Translations under genes and position numbers: made by a program | The notes under the pieces: model-generated | Database searches by the model: none | Told to the model about the DNA's origin: nothing | Seen by the model: the letters and a program-made list of their open reading frames with translations, nothing else | Assembly: GCF_013408565.1 (NCBI RefSeq) | Contig: NZ_JACBZX010000001.1 | Span: forward strand, 3,100,001-3,164,000 | Direction of reading: 5' to 3' | DNA length: 64,000 bases | Origin: Janibacter alkaliphilus | Lineage (GTDB): Bacteria > Actinomycetota > Actinomycetes > Actinomycetales > Dermatophilaceae | Part shown: positions 53,022-61,338 of the stretch, one piece after another | Position numbering within the stretch: the stretch's first letter is position 1 | Layout of the letters: the number at the start of each line of letters is the position of its first letter

Positions 53022-53729
53022 TCAGCGGCGCGCCTTGGCCACGGTGAGCGCGACCAGGCGGGAGATGACCATGGCGACGTACATGACGCCGGTGAGCTGC
53101 TCGACGATGGTGATCGCCCGGGCGTGCGGCTTGACCGCGCCGACGTCGGTCAGCCCGACTCCGGTGAGGTTGGCCCCGGAGAAGTACAGCAGCTCGAGGA
53201 AGGAGCGCCGCCCTTCCCCGTCGTAGCCGCTGAAGGAGCCCGGCCAGGCGCTCTGGATGCCGACGTAGAGGTAGGCGAAGCCGAACAGCAGCACGGTGAA
53301 GGCGGCGCCGACGGCGAAGAGCTCGTCGCTGGTCACCCAGTTGTCGGAGAAGACGTAGCTGACCAGCCCGTAGGCGACGTAGAAGTAGAAGACCGCCAGG
53401 GCGATGTGGCCGGTGACCCCGACGATGGTGTTGTCCGGGTCGATGACGCTCCAGGCCTCCATCGCCACGGCGGGCAGGCCGATGCCCAGGGCCAGCCAGC
53501 TGAGCGCGTCGGTGGAGCGGATGACCCCGGCTGCGGTGGTCACCGCGACGAAGCTGATGACGACGAAGGCGAGCCGCCCCCAGAACTGGCCCTCGAGGAA
53601 GGGCAGCATGAGCACGGCGAAGAGCTGGACGGCCAGCAGGATCGCCGACGGCTGCTTGCGGATGACCGCCATCCAGTAGGCGCGCCCGGACAGCGGCTGC
53701 TTGGGCGCGTACCACTCCTGCTGGGACAT
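53022..53729 (-). CDS. Two-pore-type ion channel protein with altered selectivity filter
   Basis: A 235-residue membrane protein with about six hydrophobic segments. The last part resembles the pore domain of Ion_trans_2 potassium channels: LELLYFSGANLTGVGLTDVGAVKPHARAITIVEQLTGVMYVAMVISRLVAL. Canonical relatives read T-V-G-Y-G-D in the filter; here it is T-G-V-G-L-T-D, so Gly-Tyr-Gly is lost. Ion selectivity is therefore doubtful. It lies between ftsK and rimO on the same strand, 23 bp after the ftsK stop, and may be read through from ftsK. Confidence 0.8.
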   Translation of the reverse strand: MSQQEWYAPKQPLSGRAYWMAVIRKQPSAILLAVQLFAVLMLPFLEGQFWGRLAFVVISFVAVTTAAGVIRSTDALSWLALGIGLPAVAMEAWSVIDPDNTIVGVTGHIALAVFYFYVAYGLVSYVFSDNWVTSDELFAVGAAFTVLLFGFAYLYVGIQSAWPGSFSGYDGEGRRSFLELLYFSGANLTGVGLTDVGAVKPHARAITIVEQLTGVMYVAMVISRLVALTVAKARR

Positions 53730-53752
53730 GACGACAGACTAGGTGGGCGGGC

Positions 53753-56683
53753 TCACCGGCCGGTGAGCTGCCACGCGTCCTCGTCCTCGTCGTCGTCGGC
53801 GGGGATGTCGGTGCCGATGGGGTCCTCGGCGTAGCGGTCCGGGGTCGCCGCCGCGGTCGTCTCGGCCTCGGCCGCGCCCGGCTCGGCGAAGGGCTCGTCG
53901 CCCTCGGCCGGACCGGTCTCGTCGCCTGCCTCGTCGGCACCGTCGGCGGATGCCGCGGCGGGCTCGTCGGCGTCGGGCACCTCCTCGCCGCGCATCCGGG
54001 CCAGCGTGGTCGGCAGGTCGTCGGGGGTGACCAGCACGTCGCGGGCCTTGGAGCCCTCCGAGGGGCCGACGACGCCGCGGGACTCCAGCAGGTCCATGAG
54101 CCGGCCGGCCTTGGCGAAGCCGACGCGCAGCTTGCGCTGCAGCATGGAGGTCGACCCGAACTGGGTGTTGACGACCAGCTCGGCCGCCTGCAGCAGCACG
54201 TCGAGGTCGTCGCCGATGTCCTCGTCGATCTGCTTCTTCGGGGCGTCCGGGACGACGTCCTCGCGGTAGCTCGGGGTGAGCTGGCCGGTGACGTGACCCA
54301 CGACGTCGTGGATCTCGCTCTCGGCGACCCAGGCGCCCTGGACACGCATCGGCTTGGACTTGCCCATCGGCAGGAAGAGCGCGTCGCCCTGCCCGAGCAG
54401 CTTCTCCGCGCCGGGCTGGTCGAGGACGACCCGGCTGTCGGCGAGGCTGGAGGTGGCGAAGGCCATCCGGCTGGGCACGTTGGCCTTGATGAGGCCGGTG
54501 ACGACGTCCACGGACGGGCGCTGGGTGGCCAGCACGAGGTGGATGCCGGCGGCCCGGGCGAGCTGGGTGATCCGGACGATCGAGTCCTCGACGTCGCGGG
54601 GGGCGACCATCATGAGGTCGGCGAGCTCGTCGACGATGACCAGCAGGTAGGGGTAGGGCTGGATGACCCGCTCGCTGCCCGGGATCGGCTGCACCTTCCC
54701 GGCCCGCACGGCCTTGTTGTAGTCGTCGATGTGCTTGTACCCGGAGGCGGCGAGGTCGTCGTAGCGCATGTCCATCTCGCGCACGACCCACTGCAGCGCC
54801 TCGGCCGCCTTCTTGGCGTTGGTGATGATCGGGGTGATGAGGTGCGGGATGCCCTCGTAGGCGGTCAGCTCGACGCGCTTGGGGTCGATGAGCACCATCC
54901 GCACCTCGTCCGGGGTGGACCGCATGAGGATCGAGGTGATCATCGAGTTGACGAAGGAGCTCTTGCCGGAGCCGGTGGCGCCGGCGACGAGGATGTGCGG
55001 CATCTTCGCCAGGTTGGCTATGACGTAGCCGCCCTCGACGTCCTTGCCGACACCCATGACCATCGGGTGCTCGTTGTGCCGGGCCACGTCGCTGCGCAGC
55101 ACGTCGCCGAGGCAGACCATCTCCTTGTCGGCATTCGGGATCTCGATGCCGATGGCCGACTTGCCGGGGATCGGGCTGAGGATGCGCACGTCGGCCGAGG
55201 CCACCGCGTAGGCGATGTTCTTGCTCAGCGCGGTGACCCGCTCGACCTTGACGCCGGGGCCGAGCTCGACGACGTACCGGGTGACCGTGGGACCGCGGTG
55301 GAAGCCGGTGACCTGGGCGTCGATGCCGAACTCGTCGAGGACGGTGGTCAGCGACTCGACGACCTGGTCGTTGGCCGCGGAGCGCTCCTTGTGCGGCGCG
55401 CCCTGCTTGAGGTTGGTGCTGTCCGGGAGGGTGTAGGTGACGTCGCCGGCCAGCGCGAGCTGCTCGACGCGCTGCGGCAGCTGCGCGGTGGGCGGCGCCT
55501 GCAGGGTGGTCTTGTCCTCCCCCTTCGACCCGGCGGCAGGCTGCACGGCGTTGGGCATGGGGCGCTTCTCGCCGGGCCGGGGGCCGTCGGCGACCGGTGC
55601 CGGAACCTGGTCGGGCTCGGCGGTCTCCGGCACGGCCGTGCTCGCCGGGCGGGCCTTCTTGCGGCGCGGCTGCTCGGCCGGGGCCACCTCGGCGGCCTGC
55701 TCGTAGGCGGTGTCCCCGTCCCGCTCGCCGGAGGCGGCGTCGTCGTCGGGGCGGCGTCGGCGTGCCCGCCGGACGGCCTGCTGCGGGGCGTCCTCGACCG
55801 GCGGCGCGGCCTGCTGCGGGGGCTCGCCGGTGACCGCGGCCCGCAAGTAGGCGGCCCGGACCGGCACCTCGCGCAGCGGGGTGCCGGTGAGCACGAGCAG
55901 GCTGAAGAGGCCCAGCAGGACGAGCAGGATGACCGCGGGCCAGGTGGTCAGGCCGGTGACCAGCGGGTCGGAGGCGAGGAAGCCGACGATCCCGCCGGCC
56001 GAGCGCATGCCGCTGGCGCCGTCGGGCGGCTGGGGCAGGCCCTCGACGATGTGGGTGAGGCCACAGACGGAGAGGGCGAGCATGCCCAGGCCGAGGCCGA
56101 CCCGTCCGCTGGCGACCGGGTCGGCGCCGCGCAGCAGCCGCCAGCCGAGGGCGACGAGTACCACCGGCAGGGCGTAGGCGACGAGGCCGAAGGTGCCGGC
56201 GGCGACGGCGTGCACGACGTCGCCGACGAGACCGTCCAGACCCCACCACTCGCGGGCGGCGACGACGACGGCGAGGCCCACGAGCAGCAGCCCCAGACCG
56301 TCGCGGCGGTGCTCGGGGTCGAGCTCGCTGGCGCTCTGGCCCACCTTGCGGACGCTGGCGCCAGCGGCGCCGGCCACCCCGTTCCAGGTGGCGGTCACGG
56401 CCTGGACCGGCAGCGGGAGGCCGCCGCCCTTCGCCGTCCTGGTGCGGGAGGTCGTGGGGCGGCTGGTGCCCTTGCCGGTGCTCTTGCGGGCCGAGCCCTT
56501 GGCAGAGGTGGTCTTGGCGGACGTCTTGCGGGCCGCGCCTGCGCTGCCCCCCGAGGTGCGCCCGCTCCCCTTGGCGCGACTGGTCGTCGCGGTAGGGCGG
56601 GTCGAGGTCGAGCGCGCCGGCCGCCCGGGTCCGCGGGAGGCGCCGTCGCGGGACCGGGTGGAGCTGCCGGTAGGTGTGGCCAT
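53753..56683 (-). CDS. ftsK: DNA translocase FtsK
   Basis: A 976-residue FtsK/SpoIIIE. A basic Ser/Thr/Lys-rich N-terminal tail of about 90 residues precedes four hydrophobic segments (about 130-280). A Pro/Ala/Glu-rich linker follows, then the motor with Walker A AGATGSGKSSFVNS (about residue 565), Walker B region LLVIVDELADLMM and VLATQRPSVDVVTG. The C-terminal gamma winged helix (AELVVNTQFGSTSMLQRKLRVGFAKAGRLMDLLESRGVVGPSEG) is followed by an acidic tail. It pumps DNA at the septum and helps resolve chromosome dimers. TACCCT six bases before the ATG gives a leaderless start. Confidence 0.95.
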   Translation of the reverse strand: MATPTGSSTRSRDGASRGPGRPARSTSTRPTATTSRAKGSGRTSGGSAGAARKTSAKTTSAKGSARKSTGKGTSRPTTSRTRTAKGGGLPLPVQAVTATWNGVAGAAGASVRKVGQSASELDPEHRRDGLGLLLVGLAVVVAAREWWGLDGLVGDVVHAVAAGTFGLVAYALPVVLVALGWRLLRGADPVASGRVGLGLGMLALSVCGLTHIVEGLPQPPDGASGMRSAGGIVGFLASDPLVTGLTTWPAVILLVLLGLFSLLVLTGTPLREVPVRAAYLRAAVTGEPPQQAAPPVEDAPQQAVRRARRRRPDDDAASGERDGDTAYEQAAEVAPAEQPRRKKARPASTAVPETAEPDQVPAPVADGPRPGEKRPMPNAVQPAAGSKGEDKTTLQAPPTAQLPQRVEQLALAGDVTYTLPDSTNLKQGAPHKERSAANDQVVESLTTVLDEFGIDAQVTGFHRGPTVTRYVVELGPGVKVERVTALSKNIAYAVASADVRILSPIPGKSAIGIEIPNADKEMVCLGDVLRSDVARHNEHPMVMGVGKDVEGGYVIANLAKMPHILVAGATGSGKSSFVNSMITSILMRSTPDEVRMVLIDPKRVELTAYEGIPHLITPIITNAKKAAEALQWVVREMDMRYDDLAASGYKHIDDYNKAVRAGKVQPIPGSERVIQPYPYLLVIVDELADLMMVAPRDVEDSIVRITQLARAAGIHLVLATQRPSVDVVTGLIKANVPSRMAFATSSLADSRVVLDQPGAEKLLGQGDALFLPMGKSKPMRVQGAWVAESEIHDVVGHVTGQLTPSYREDVVPDAPKKQIDEDIGDDLDVLLQAAELVVNTQFGSTSMLQRKLRVGFAKAGRLMDLLESRGVVGPSEGSKARDVLVTPDDLPTTLARMRGEEVPDADEPAAASADGADEAGDETGPAEGDEPFAEPGAAEAETTAAATPDRYAEDPIGTDIPADDDEDEDAWQLTGR

Positions 56684-56689
56684 GCTGGC

Positions 56690-56695
56690 AGGGTA
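56690..56695 (-). promoter_or_regulatory. -10 TACCCT, leaderless promoter of ftsK
   Basis: TACCCT on the minus strand, then GCCAGC and the ATG of ftsK; it fixes that start against the upstream in-frame ATG. Confidence 0.55.
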
Positions 56696-56747
56696 GGCGA
56701 TCGTCACCCTCTTCACACGTGTCCCACGCGCACCACCCCTCCCGTCA

Positions 56748-56820
56748 CCCCTTTATCGGGTAACCCGATAAAGGCTCGGTCACCTCATAAGGCTTCTCCG
56801 GGGAGCGAGAGGTTCTCGGG
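56748..56820 (-). repeat. Dispersed palindromic element B, copy 2 (inverted)
   Basis: The reverse complement of the element at 12259-12330. It has the TTATCGGGTAACCCGATAA palindrome, GGCTC, a different 12-nt variable segment, AAGGCTTCTCCGGGGAG and CGAGAGGTTCTCG. Similarity continues weakly for about 15 bp beyond the palindrome. It lies in the divergent gap between ftsK and the prepilin-peptidase-like gene. Confidence 0.8.
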
Positions 56821-56951
56821 TGCGGGTGCCGCCGAGGCACCTTCTCGTGGGCCCTCCGGCCGAGCTGGCGAAGGGGGCACCGCGACCGCACCGGAACGTC
56901 ACCTCGTCCACAGCCGAGACCGACCGACCCGCCGTGCACGAGGCCGCTGAC

Positions 56952-56957
56952 TACGCT
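56952..56957 (+). promoter_or_regulatory. -10 TACGCT of the prepilin-peptidase-like gene
   Basis: TACGCT, six bases, then GTG. It shows that the first 48 codons of the longer open frame are probably not translated. Confidence 0.5.
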
Positions 56958-56963
56958 GCCACC

Positions 56964-57608
56964 GTGCTGATCGCCGTCACCGCTGTCGCCGTGGGCCTCG
57001 CCGGCCTCGCGCTCGCCGGCACCTGGACGCGCACCGGCCGGTACCGCCGCGAGGACGAGACCGGCCCGCTGCCGCGGCACACCTGGGTCCTCGCCGCGAC
57101 CCCGCTGATCGTCGCCGCGCTCGCGGTGGCCGCCGCGGACCAGCCCTGGGGGGTCGCTGCGGCGGCGATGCTGCTGGCCGCGGTCAGCCCCACCCTCGTC
57201 GCCGTCGACGCCGACGTGCACCGTCTGCCGAACGTCCTCACCCTGCCGCTCGCCCCGACGACGTGGGCGCTGCTCACGATGGCGGCGGCCACGACCGACC
57301 GGTGGCCCGACCTGCGCCGCGCCGGCCTGGCACTGCTCGTCCTGGGCGGCCTCTTCGTCCTGGCCAGCCTGCTCACCGGGTCGCGCGGGCTCGGCATGGG
57401 CGACGCCAAGCTGGTGCTCACCCTGGCCCCGCTGCTGGCCTGGTTCGGCTGGTCCCCGGTGCTCCTCGGCCTCTACGGCTCGTTCCTGCTCGGCGGCCTC
57501 GCCGCACTGGCCCTCGTGGCGACCCGACGGGCGGACCGCAGCACCCACCTCGCCTTCGGGCCCTACCTGCTCGTCGGCAGCCTGGTCACGCTGCTGCTCG
57601 TCAGCTGA
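56964..57608 (+). CDS. A24-family prepilin peptidase-like protein (short form)
   Basis: A 214-residue membrane protein with about six hydrophobic segments. The two catalytic aspartates of type IV prepilin peptidases are visible in VAVDADVHRLPNVLTLPL (a D-x-x-x-x-R-LPN variant) and GLGMGDAKLVL (GxGD). The N-terminal methylase domain of PilD is absent, as in TadV/CpaA-type peptidases. No pilin or Tad genes are in the window, so its substrate is not evident. The leaderless promoter sets the GTG start, placing the first transmembrane segment at the very N-terminus. Confidence 0.82.
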   Translation: MLIAVTAVAVGLAGLALAGTWTRTGRYRREDETGPLPRHTWVLAATPLIVAALAVAAADQPWGVAAAAMLLAAVSPTLVAVDADVHRLPNVLTLPLAPTTWALLTMAAATTDRWPDLRRAGLALLVLGGLFVLASLLTGSRGLGMGDAKLVLTLAPLLAWFGWSPVLLGLYGSFLLGGLAALALVATRRADRSTHLAFGPYLLVGSLVTLLLVS

Positions 57609-57643
57609 CCCGGGTCCCCTCGCTTCGTCTCTCCTTCGCATCG

Positions 57644-57917
57644 GTGGAGGTATCCCCACGCGCCAGAGCGCGCCCCATCACCTCCACCCGGGTGAAGGGC
57701 GACCCCGGTGGAGGTATCCCCACGCGCCAGAGCGCGCCCCATCACCTCCACCCGGGTGAAGGGCGTGCGGGTGGAGGTATCCCGACGCGCCAGAGCGCGC
57801 CCCATCACCTCCACCCGATCGAAGGGCGACCCCGGTGGAGGTGTCCGCACGCGCCAGAGCGCGCCCCATCACCTCCACCCGAGCGAAGGGCGGCGCATCA
57901 CCTCCACCCACGACCCG
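57644..57917. repeat. Tandem hairpin array (four 63-64-bp units plus a partial unit) with SD/anti-SD arms
   Basis: Units start at 57644, 57708, 57771 and 57835, with a fifth partial unit to about 57910. Each has a 46-nt core from GGTGGAGGT to ATCACCTCCACC and a 17-18-nt linker containing GAAGGGCG. GGTGGAGGT pairs with ACCTCCACC; inside lies a second hairpin GCGC-CAGA-GCGC. On the plus strand every unit, including the partial one, carries ATCACCTCC, identical to the anti-Shine-Dalgarno stretch of the 16S rRNA 3' end; on the minus strand it reads GGAGGTGAT. The array occupies much of a 560-bp gap without genes, between the prepilin-peptidase-like gene and the SAM-IV riboswitch. Confidence 0.85.
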
Positions 57918-58009
57918 CCCACGACAAGCCCCCTGCCCCGCGTCCCGGATGCCAAGACGCGCCGCACCCTGCACGACGGCCCGCCCAGACCTTGCTACTC
58001 TCCTGCACA

Positions 58010-58125
58010 GGTCATGAGCGCCAGCGCAAAGCCCCGGCTCGCTGGCCGGCAACCCTCCAACCGCGGTGGGGTGCTCCGGGTGACGACCAGGCCGTGCGTC
58101 GACCGTCGCGCGGCAAGCGCGGACT
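58010..58125 (+). promoter_or_regulatory. SAM-IV riboswitch
   Basis: Beginning GGTCATGAGCGCCAGCG and continuing through AAGCCCCGGCTCGCTGGC, CGGCAACCCTCC and GCGGTGGGGTGCTCCGGGTG to GACCAGG. This matches the SAM-IV class found in actinobacteria upstream of sulfur-metabolism genes. It ends about 45 bp before the aminotransferase ATG, so high S-adenosylmethionine should lower its expression. Confidence 0.8.
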
Positions 58126-58168
58126 CGAGGTCACCGCCCGGGTCCGGTGAGGACCAGGAGAGACGCAC

Positions 58169-59563
58169 ATGTCAGTGGCCACCCAGACCCGCCCGCACCG
58201 CACCGAGGCTCCCCTGCTGCACGCCGTGACGGGCACCCCCGTCCCGGCCACCGTCGCCGCCGGGCTGCCCTGCGCGACCCTCGACGGGCGCACGGTGGAG
58301 CACGCCAACCTCGACCACGGCGCTTCCGCACCGGCGCTGACCGCGGTCAAGCAGGCCGTCGACACCGCCACCCGCAGCTACGCCTCGGTGCACCGCGGCA
58401 AGGGGCACGCCTCCCAGGTCTCCAGCCGCTACTACGAGGCGGCCCGCGAGGAGGTGGCCCGCTTCGTCGGCGCCCGCCCCGGCGACGAGGTGATCTTCAC
58501 CCGGCAGACCACCGACGCCATGACCCTGCTCGCCGGGGCCCTGCCCGAGGGCACCGAGGTCGTCGTCTTCGACTCCGAGCACCACGCCTCGCTGCTGCCC
58601 TGGCCGGCCGGGCGCACCACCCGCCTGCCGGTCCCGCGCAGCGAGGACGCCGCCGCCGACGCGCTCGAGCGAGCGCTGCAGGCGCGGACCGACCGGCCCG
58701 TGCTGGTCGTCGTCACCGCCGCCTCGAACGTCACCGGCGAGCTGTGGCCGGTCCGCCGCCTGGCCGACCTCGCCCACGCCCACGGCGCCCGCATCGTCGT
58801 CGACGCGGCCCAGCTGGCCCCGCACCGCGCGGTGGACCTGACCGCGCTCGGCGCCGACTACCTCGCCTTCTCCGGCCACAAGGTCTATGCCCCCTACGGC
58901 ACCGGCGTCCTCGTCGGTCGCGCCGACTGGCTGGACGCGGCGCCGCCCTACCTGCCCGGGGGCGGCGCCACGGCCGAGGTCGGCCCCAGCGGCGCCACCT
59001 GGCGCACCGGCGCGGCCCGGCACGAAGGGGGCAGCCCGAACGTCCTCGGCGCGGTCGCCCTGGCCGCCGCCTGCGCCACCTTCCGCCGCCACCGCGAGGC
59101 GATCGAGGCCCACGAGGCGCACCTCTTCGACGGGCTGGTCGACGCCCTGGAGGCGATCGACGGGGTCCGCACGTACAGCATCTTCTCGTCCGCGCAGCCG
59201 CGGGTGCCGGTGGTGACCTTCACGCTCGACGGGCTGCCCGCCGACCTCGTCGCCACCGCCCTCTCCCGGGAGCACGGCATCGGGGTGCGCGACGGCAAGT
59301 TCTGCGCGCACCCGCTGGTGACCGAGCTGCTCCAGGACCAGAGCGAAGGGGGCTGCGCCGGCCCGGTCGACGGCACCGGTGCCGGGACCGCCGTCCGGGT
59401 CAGCCTCGGCCTGGGCAACCGGCCCGAGCACGTCACCCGTCTCGTGGCCGCGATCCGCGAGCTCGCCGGCGCGGGCCCGCGCTGGGAGTACGCCCGCGGC
59501 GCGGACGGCACCTGGCAGCCGGTCGGCGTCGGTGCCGCCGAGGAGGCGCCGCTCCCCTGGTGA
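58169..59563 (+). CDS. Class V aminotransferase (cysteine desulfurase-like), SAM-IV-controlled
   Basis: A 464-residue PLP enzyme of the NifS/SufS fold. It has FTRQTTDAMTLLAGALP, SEHHASLLPWP, VTAASNVTGELWPV, VDAAQLAPHR (Asp212) and the PLP Lys238 in YLAFSGHKVYAPYGTGVLVG. A Cys lies in RDGKFCAHPLV, where SufS-type enzymes carry the active-site cysteine or its neighbour. The riboswitch upstream suggests a role in sulfur amino-acid metabolism rather than general Fe-S assembly. AGGAGAG gives the ribosome binding site. A strong hairpin follows. Confidence 0.9.
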   Translation: MSVATQTRPHRTEAPLLHAVTGTPVPATVAAGLPCATLDGRTVEHANLDHGASAPALTAVKQAVDTATRSYASVHRGKGHASQVSSRYYEAAREEVARFVGARPGDEVIFTRQTTDAMTLLAGALPEGTEVVVFDSEHHASLLPWPAGRTTRLPVPRSEDAAADALERALQARTDRPVLVVVTAASNVTGELWPVRRLADLAHAHGARIVVDAAQLAPHRAVDLTALGADYLAFSGHKVYAPYGTGVLVGRADWLDAAPPYLPGGGATAEVGPSGATWRTGAARHEGGSPNVLGAVALAAACATFRRHREAIEAHEAHLFDGLVDALEAIDGVRTYSIFSSAQPRVPVVTFTLDGLPADLVATALSREHGIGVRDGKFCAHPLVTELLQDQSEGGCAGPVDGTGAGTAVRVSLGLGNRPEHVTRLVAAIRELAGAGPRWEYARGADGTWQPVGVGAAEEAPLPW

Positions 59564-59597
59564 CCCTCCCGGGCCCGACCCGCCCCACCAGCACCGA

Positions 59598-59641
59598 CAC
59601 CGCTGCGCCCCCGCCACCGAGGTGACGGGGGCGCAGCGGTG
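59598..59641. terminator. Bidirectional hairpin terminator
   Basis: CACCGCTGCGCCCCCG (59598-59613) pairs perfectly with 59626-59641 over 16 bp, with a 12-nt loop. It lies between the convergent aminotransferase and rnj genes. Confidence 0.85.
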
Positions 59642-59649
59642 CGCGGGGC

Positions 59650-61338
59650 TCAGGCCTCGACGACCACCGGCAGGATCATCGGCCGGCGACGGATCTTGCC
59701 GCCGACCCAGCTGCCGACGGCGCGACGCACCACCTGCTGCAGCTGGTGGGGATCGGTGGTGCCCTTGGCGGCCGCATCCTCGATCGCCTTGACGATCTTC
59801 GGCCGCACCTGGTCGAAGATCTCCTCGCCCTCGGAGAAGCCGCGGGCGGTGATCTCCGGGCCGGCGACGATCTTCCCGGTGGTGGAGTCGACGACCACCA
59901 TCACCGAGATGAAGCCCTCGTCGCGCAGGATGCGCCGGTCCTTGAGCAGGTCCTCGTCGGTCTCGCCGACGCTGGAGCCGTCGACGTAGACGTAGCCGCA
60001 GGGCACCGCGCCGGCCACCCGGGCCCGCCCGTCGACGAGGTCGACGACCACCCCGTCCTCGGCCAGCGGCACGTGGTCGGGGTGCACCCCGGTGGCGATC
60101 GCCAGGTCGCGGTTGGCCACCAGGTGGCGCCACTCGCCGTGCACCGGCATGACGTTCTTGGGCTGGACGACGTTGTAGATGTAGAGCAGCTCGCCGGCGC
60201 TGGCGTGCCCGGAGACGTGCACCCGGTCCGGCCCGCCGCTGTGCACGACGTGCGCACCGAGGCGCATCAGCCCGTTGATGACCCGCCACACCGAGCCCTC
60301 GTTGCCGGGGATCGGCGAGGACAGCAGCATGATCGTGTCGTCGACCCCGACGTCGATCCGGTGATCGCGGTTGGCCATCCGGTTCAGCGCGGCCATCGGC
60401 TCGCCCTGGCTGCCGGTGCAGATGAGCACGACCTTGTCGTCAGGCAGCTGGTCGAGCTGCTTGACGTCGACGAGCACCCCGTCGGGCACGTGCAGGTGCC
60501 CCAGCTCGGAGGCGATGCCCATGTTGCGGATCATCGAGCGGCCGACGAAGGCGACCTTGCGGCCCGCCTTCTCGGCGGCGTCGAGCACCTGCTGCACGCG
60601 GTGCACATGGCTGGAGAAGCAGGCGGCGATGATCCGCCGCTCGGCCCCGCGGAAGACCTTGTCGATCGCCTGCGAGATGTCCTTCTCCGGGGCGGTGAAG
60701 CCGGGCACGGTGGCGTTGGTGGAGTCGGTGAGGAAGAGGTCGACCCCCTCCTCGCCGGCCCGGGCGAAGGCGCGCAGGTCGGTGATCCGCCGGTCCAGCG
60801 GCAGCTGGTCCATCTTGAAGTCGCCGGTGTGCAGCAGGGTGCCGGCCGGGGTGCGGACGAAGACGGCCAGCGCGTCCGGGATCGAGTGGTTGACGGCGAT
60901 GAACTCGCAGTCGAAGTTGCCGAAGACCTCCCGGCGCCCCTCGGCCACGCCGAGGGTGTAGGGGGTGATCTTGTGCTCCTTGAGCTTGGCCTCGACCAGG
61001 GCCAGGGTCAGCTGGGAGCCGACCAGCGGCAGGTCCGGCTTGAGCCGCAGCAGGTAGGGCACGGCGCCGATGTGGTCCTCGTGGCCGTGGGTGAGGATCA
61101 CCGCCTGGATGTCGTCCAGCCGGTCCTCGATGTAGGAGAAGTCGGGGAGGATGAGGTCGACGCCGGGCTGGTGGTCGTCCGGGAAGAGGACGCCGCAGTC
61201 GACGATGAGCAGCTGGCCGCCCTGCTCGATGACCGTCATGTTGCGGCCGATCTCGCCGAGCCCGCCGAGCGGGACGACGCGGACGGCGTGCTTCGAGAGC
61301 TTGCGGGGGGTGCCGAGGTCGGGGTGCGGGTGGCTCAT
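59650..61338 (-). CDS. rnj: Ribonuclease J
   Basis: A 562-residue metallo-beta-lactamase/beta-CASP nuclease. The metal motif HGHEDHIG (about residue 80), the early GGLGEIGRNMTVIEQGGQLLIVDCG, beta-CASP segments (GSQGEPMAALNRMANRDH, SGHASAGELLYIYNVVQPKNVMPVHGEWRHL) and the C-terminal RNase J domain are all present. It degrades and matures RNA by 5'-3' exo- and endonuclease action. The ATG overlaps the dapA stop (ATGA), the usual actinobacterial dapA-rnj pairing. Confidence 0.95.
   Translation of the reverse strand: MSHPHPDLGTPRKLSKHAVRVVPLGGLGEIGRNMTVIEQGGQLLIVDCGVLFPDDHQPGVDLILPDFSYIEDRLDDIQAVILTHGHEDHIGAVPYLLRLKPDLPLVGSQLTLALVEAKLKEHKITPYTLGVAEGRREVFGNFDCEFIAVNHSIPDALAVFVRTPAGTLLHTGDFKMDQLPLDRRITDLRAFARAGEEGVDLFLTDSTNATVPGFTAPEKDISQAIDKVFRGAERRIIAACFSSHVHRVQQVLDAAEKAGRKVAFVGRSMIRNMGIASELGHLHVPDGVLVDVKQLDQLPDDKVVLICTGSQGEPMAALNRMANRDHRIDVGVDDTIMLLSSPIPGNEGSVWRVINGLMRLGAHVVHSGGPDRVHVSGHASAGELLYIYNVVQPKNVMPVHGEWRHLVANRDLAIATGVHPDHVPLAEDGVVVDLVDGRARVAGAVPCGYVYVDGSSVGETDEDLLKDRRILRDEGFISVMVVVDSTTGKIVAGPEITARGFSEGEEIFDQVRPKIVKAIEDAAAKGTTDPHQLQQVVRRAVGSWVGGKIRRRPMILPVVVEA

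Noticed and set aside
57644..57917. CRISPR array
   Set aside because: Repeats are 46 nt with strong internal hairpins, and the spacers are only 17-18 nt and nearly identical to each other. No cas genes are nearby.
57560..58050. Small proteins encoded by the hairpin array (repeated V-E-V-M-G-R-A-L-A-R)
   Set aside because: Several frames are open on both strands because unit lengths of 63-64 bp avoid stops. The frame is not kept from unit to unit (63 versus 64 bp), so no coding constraint is visible.
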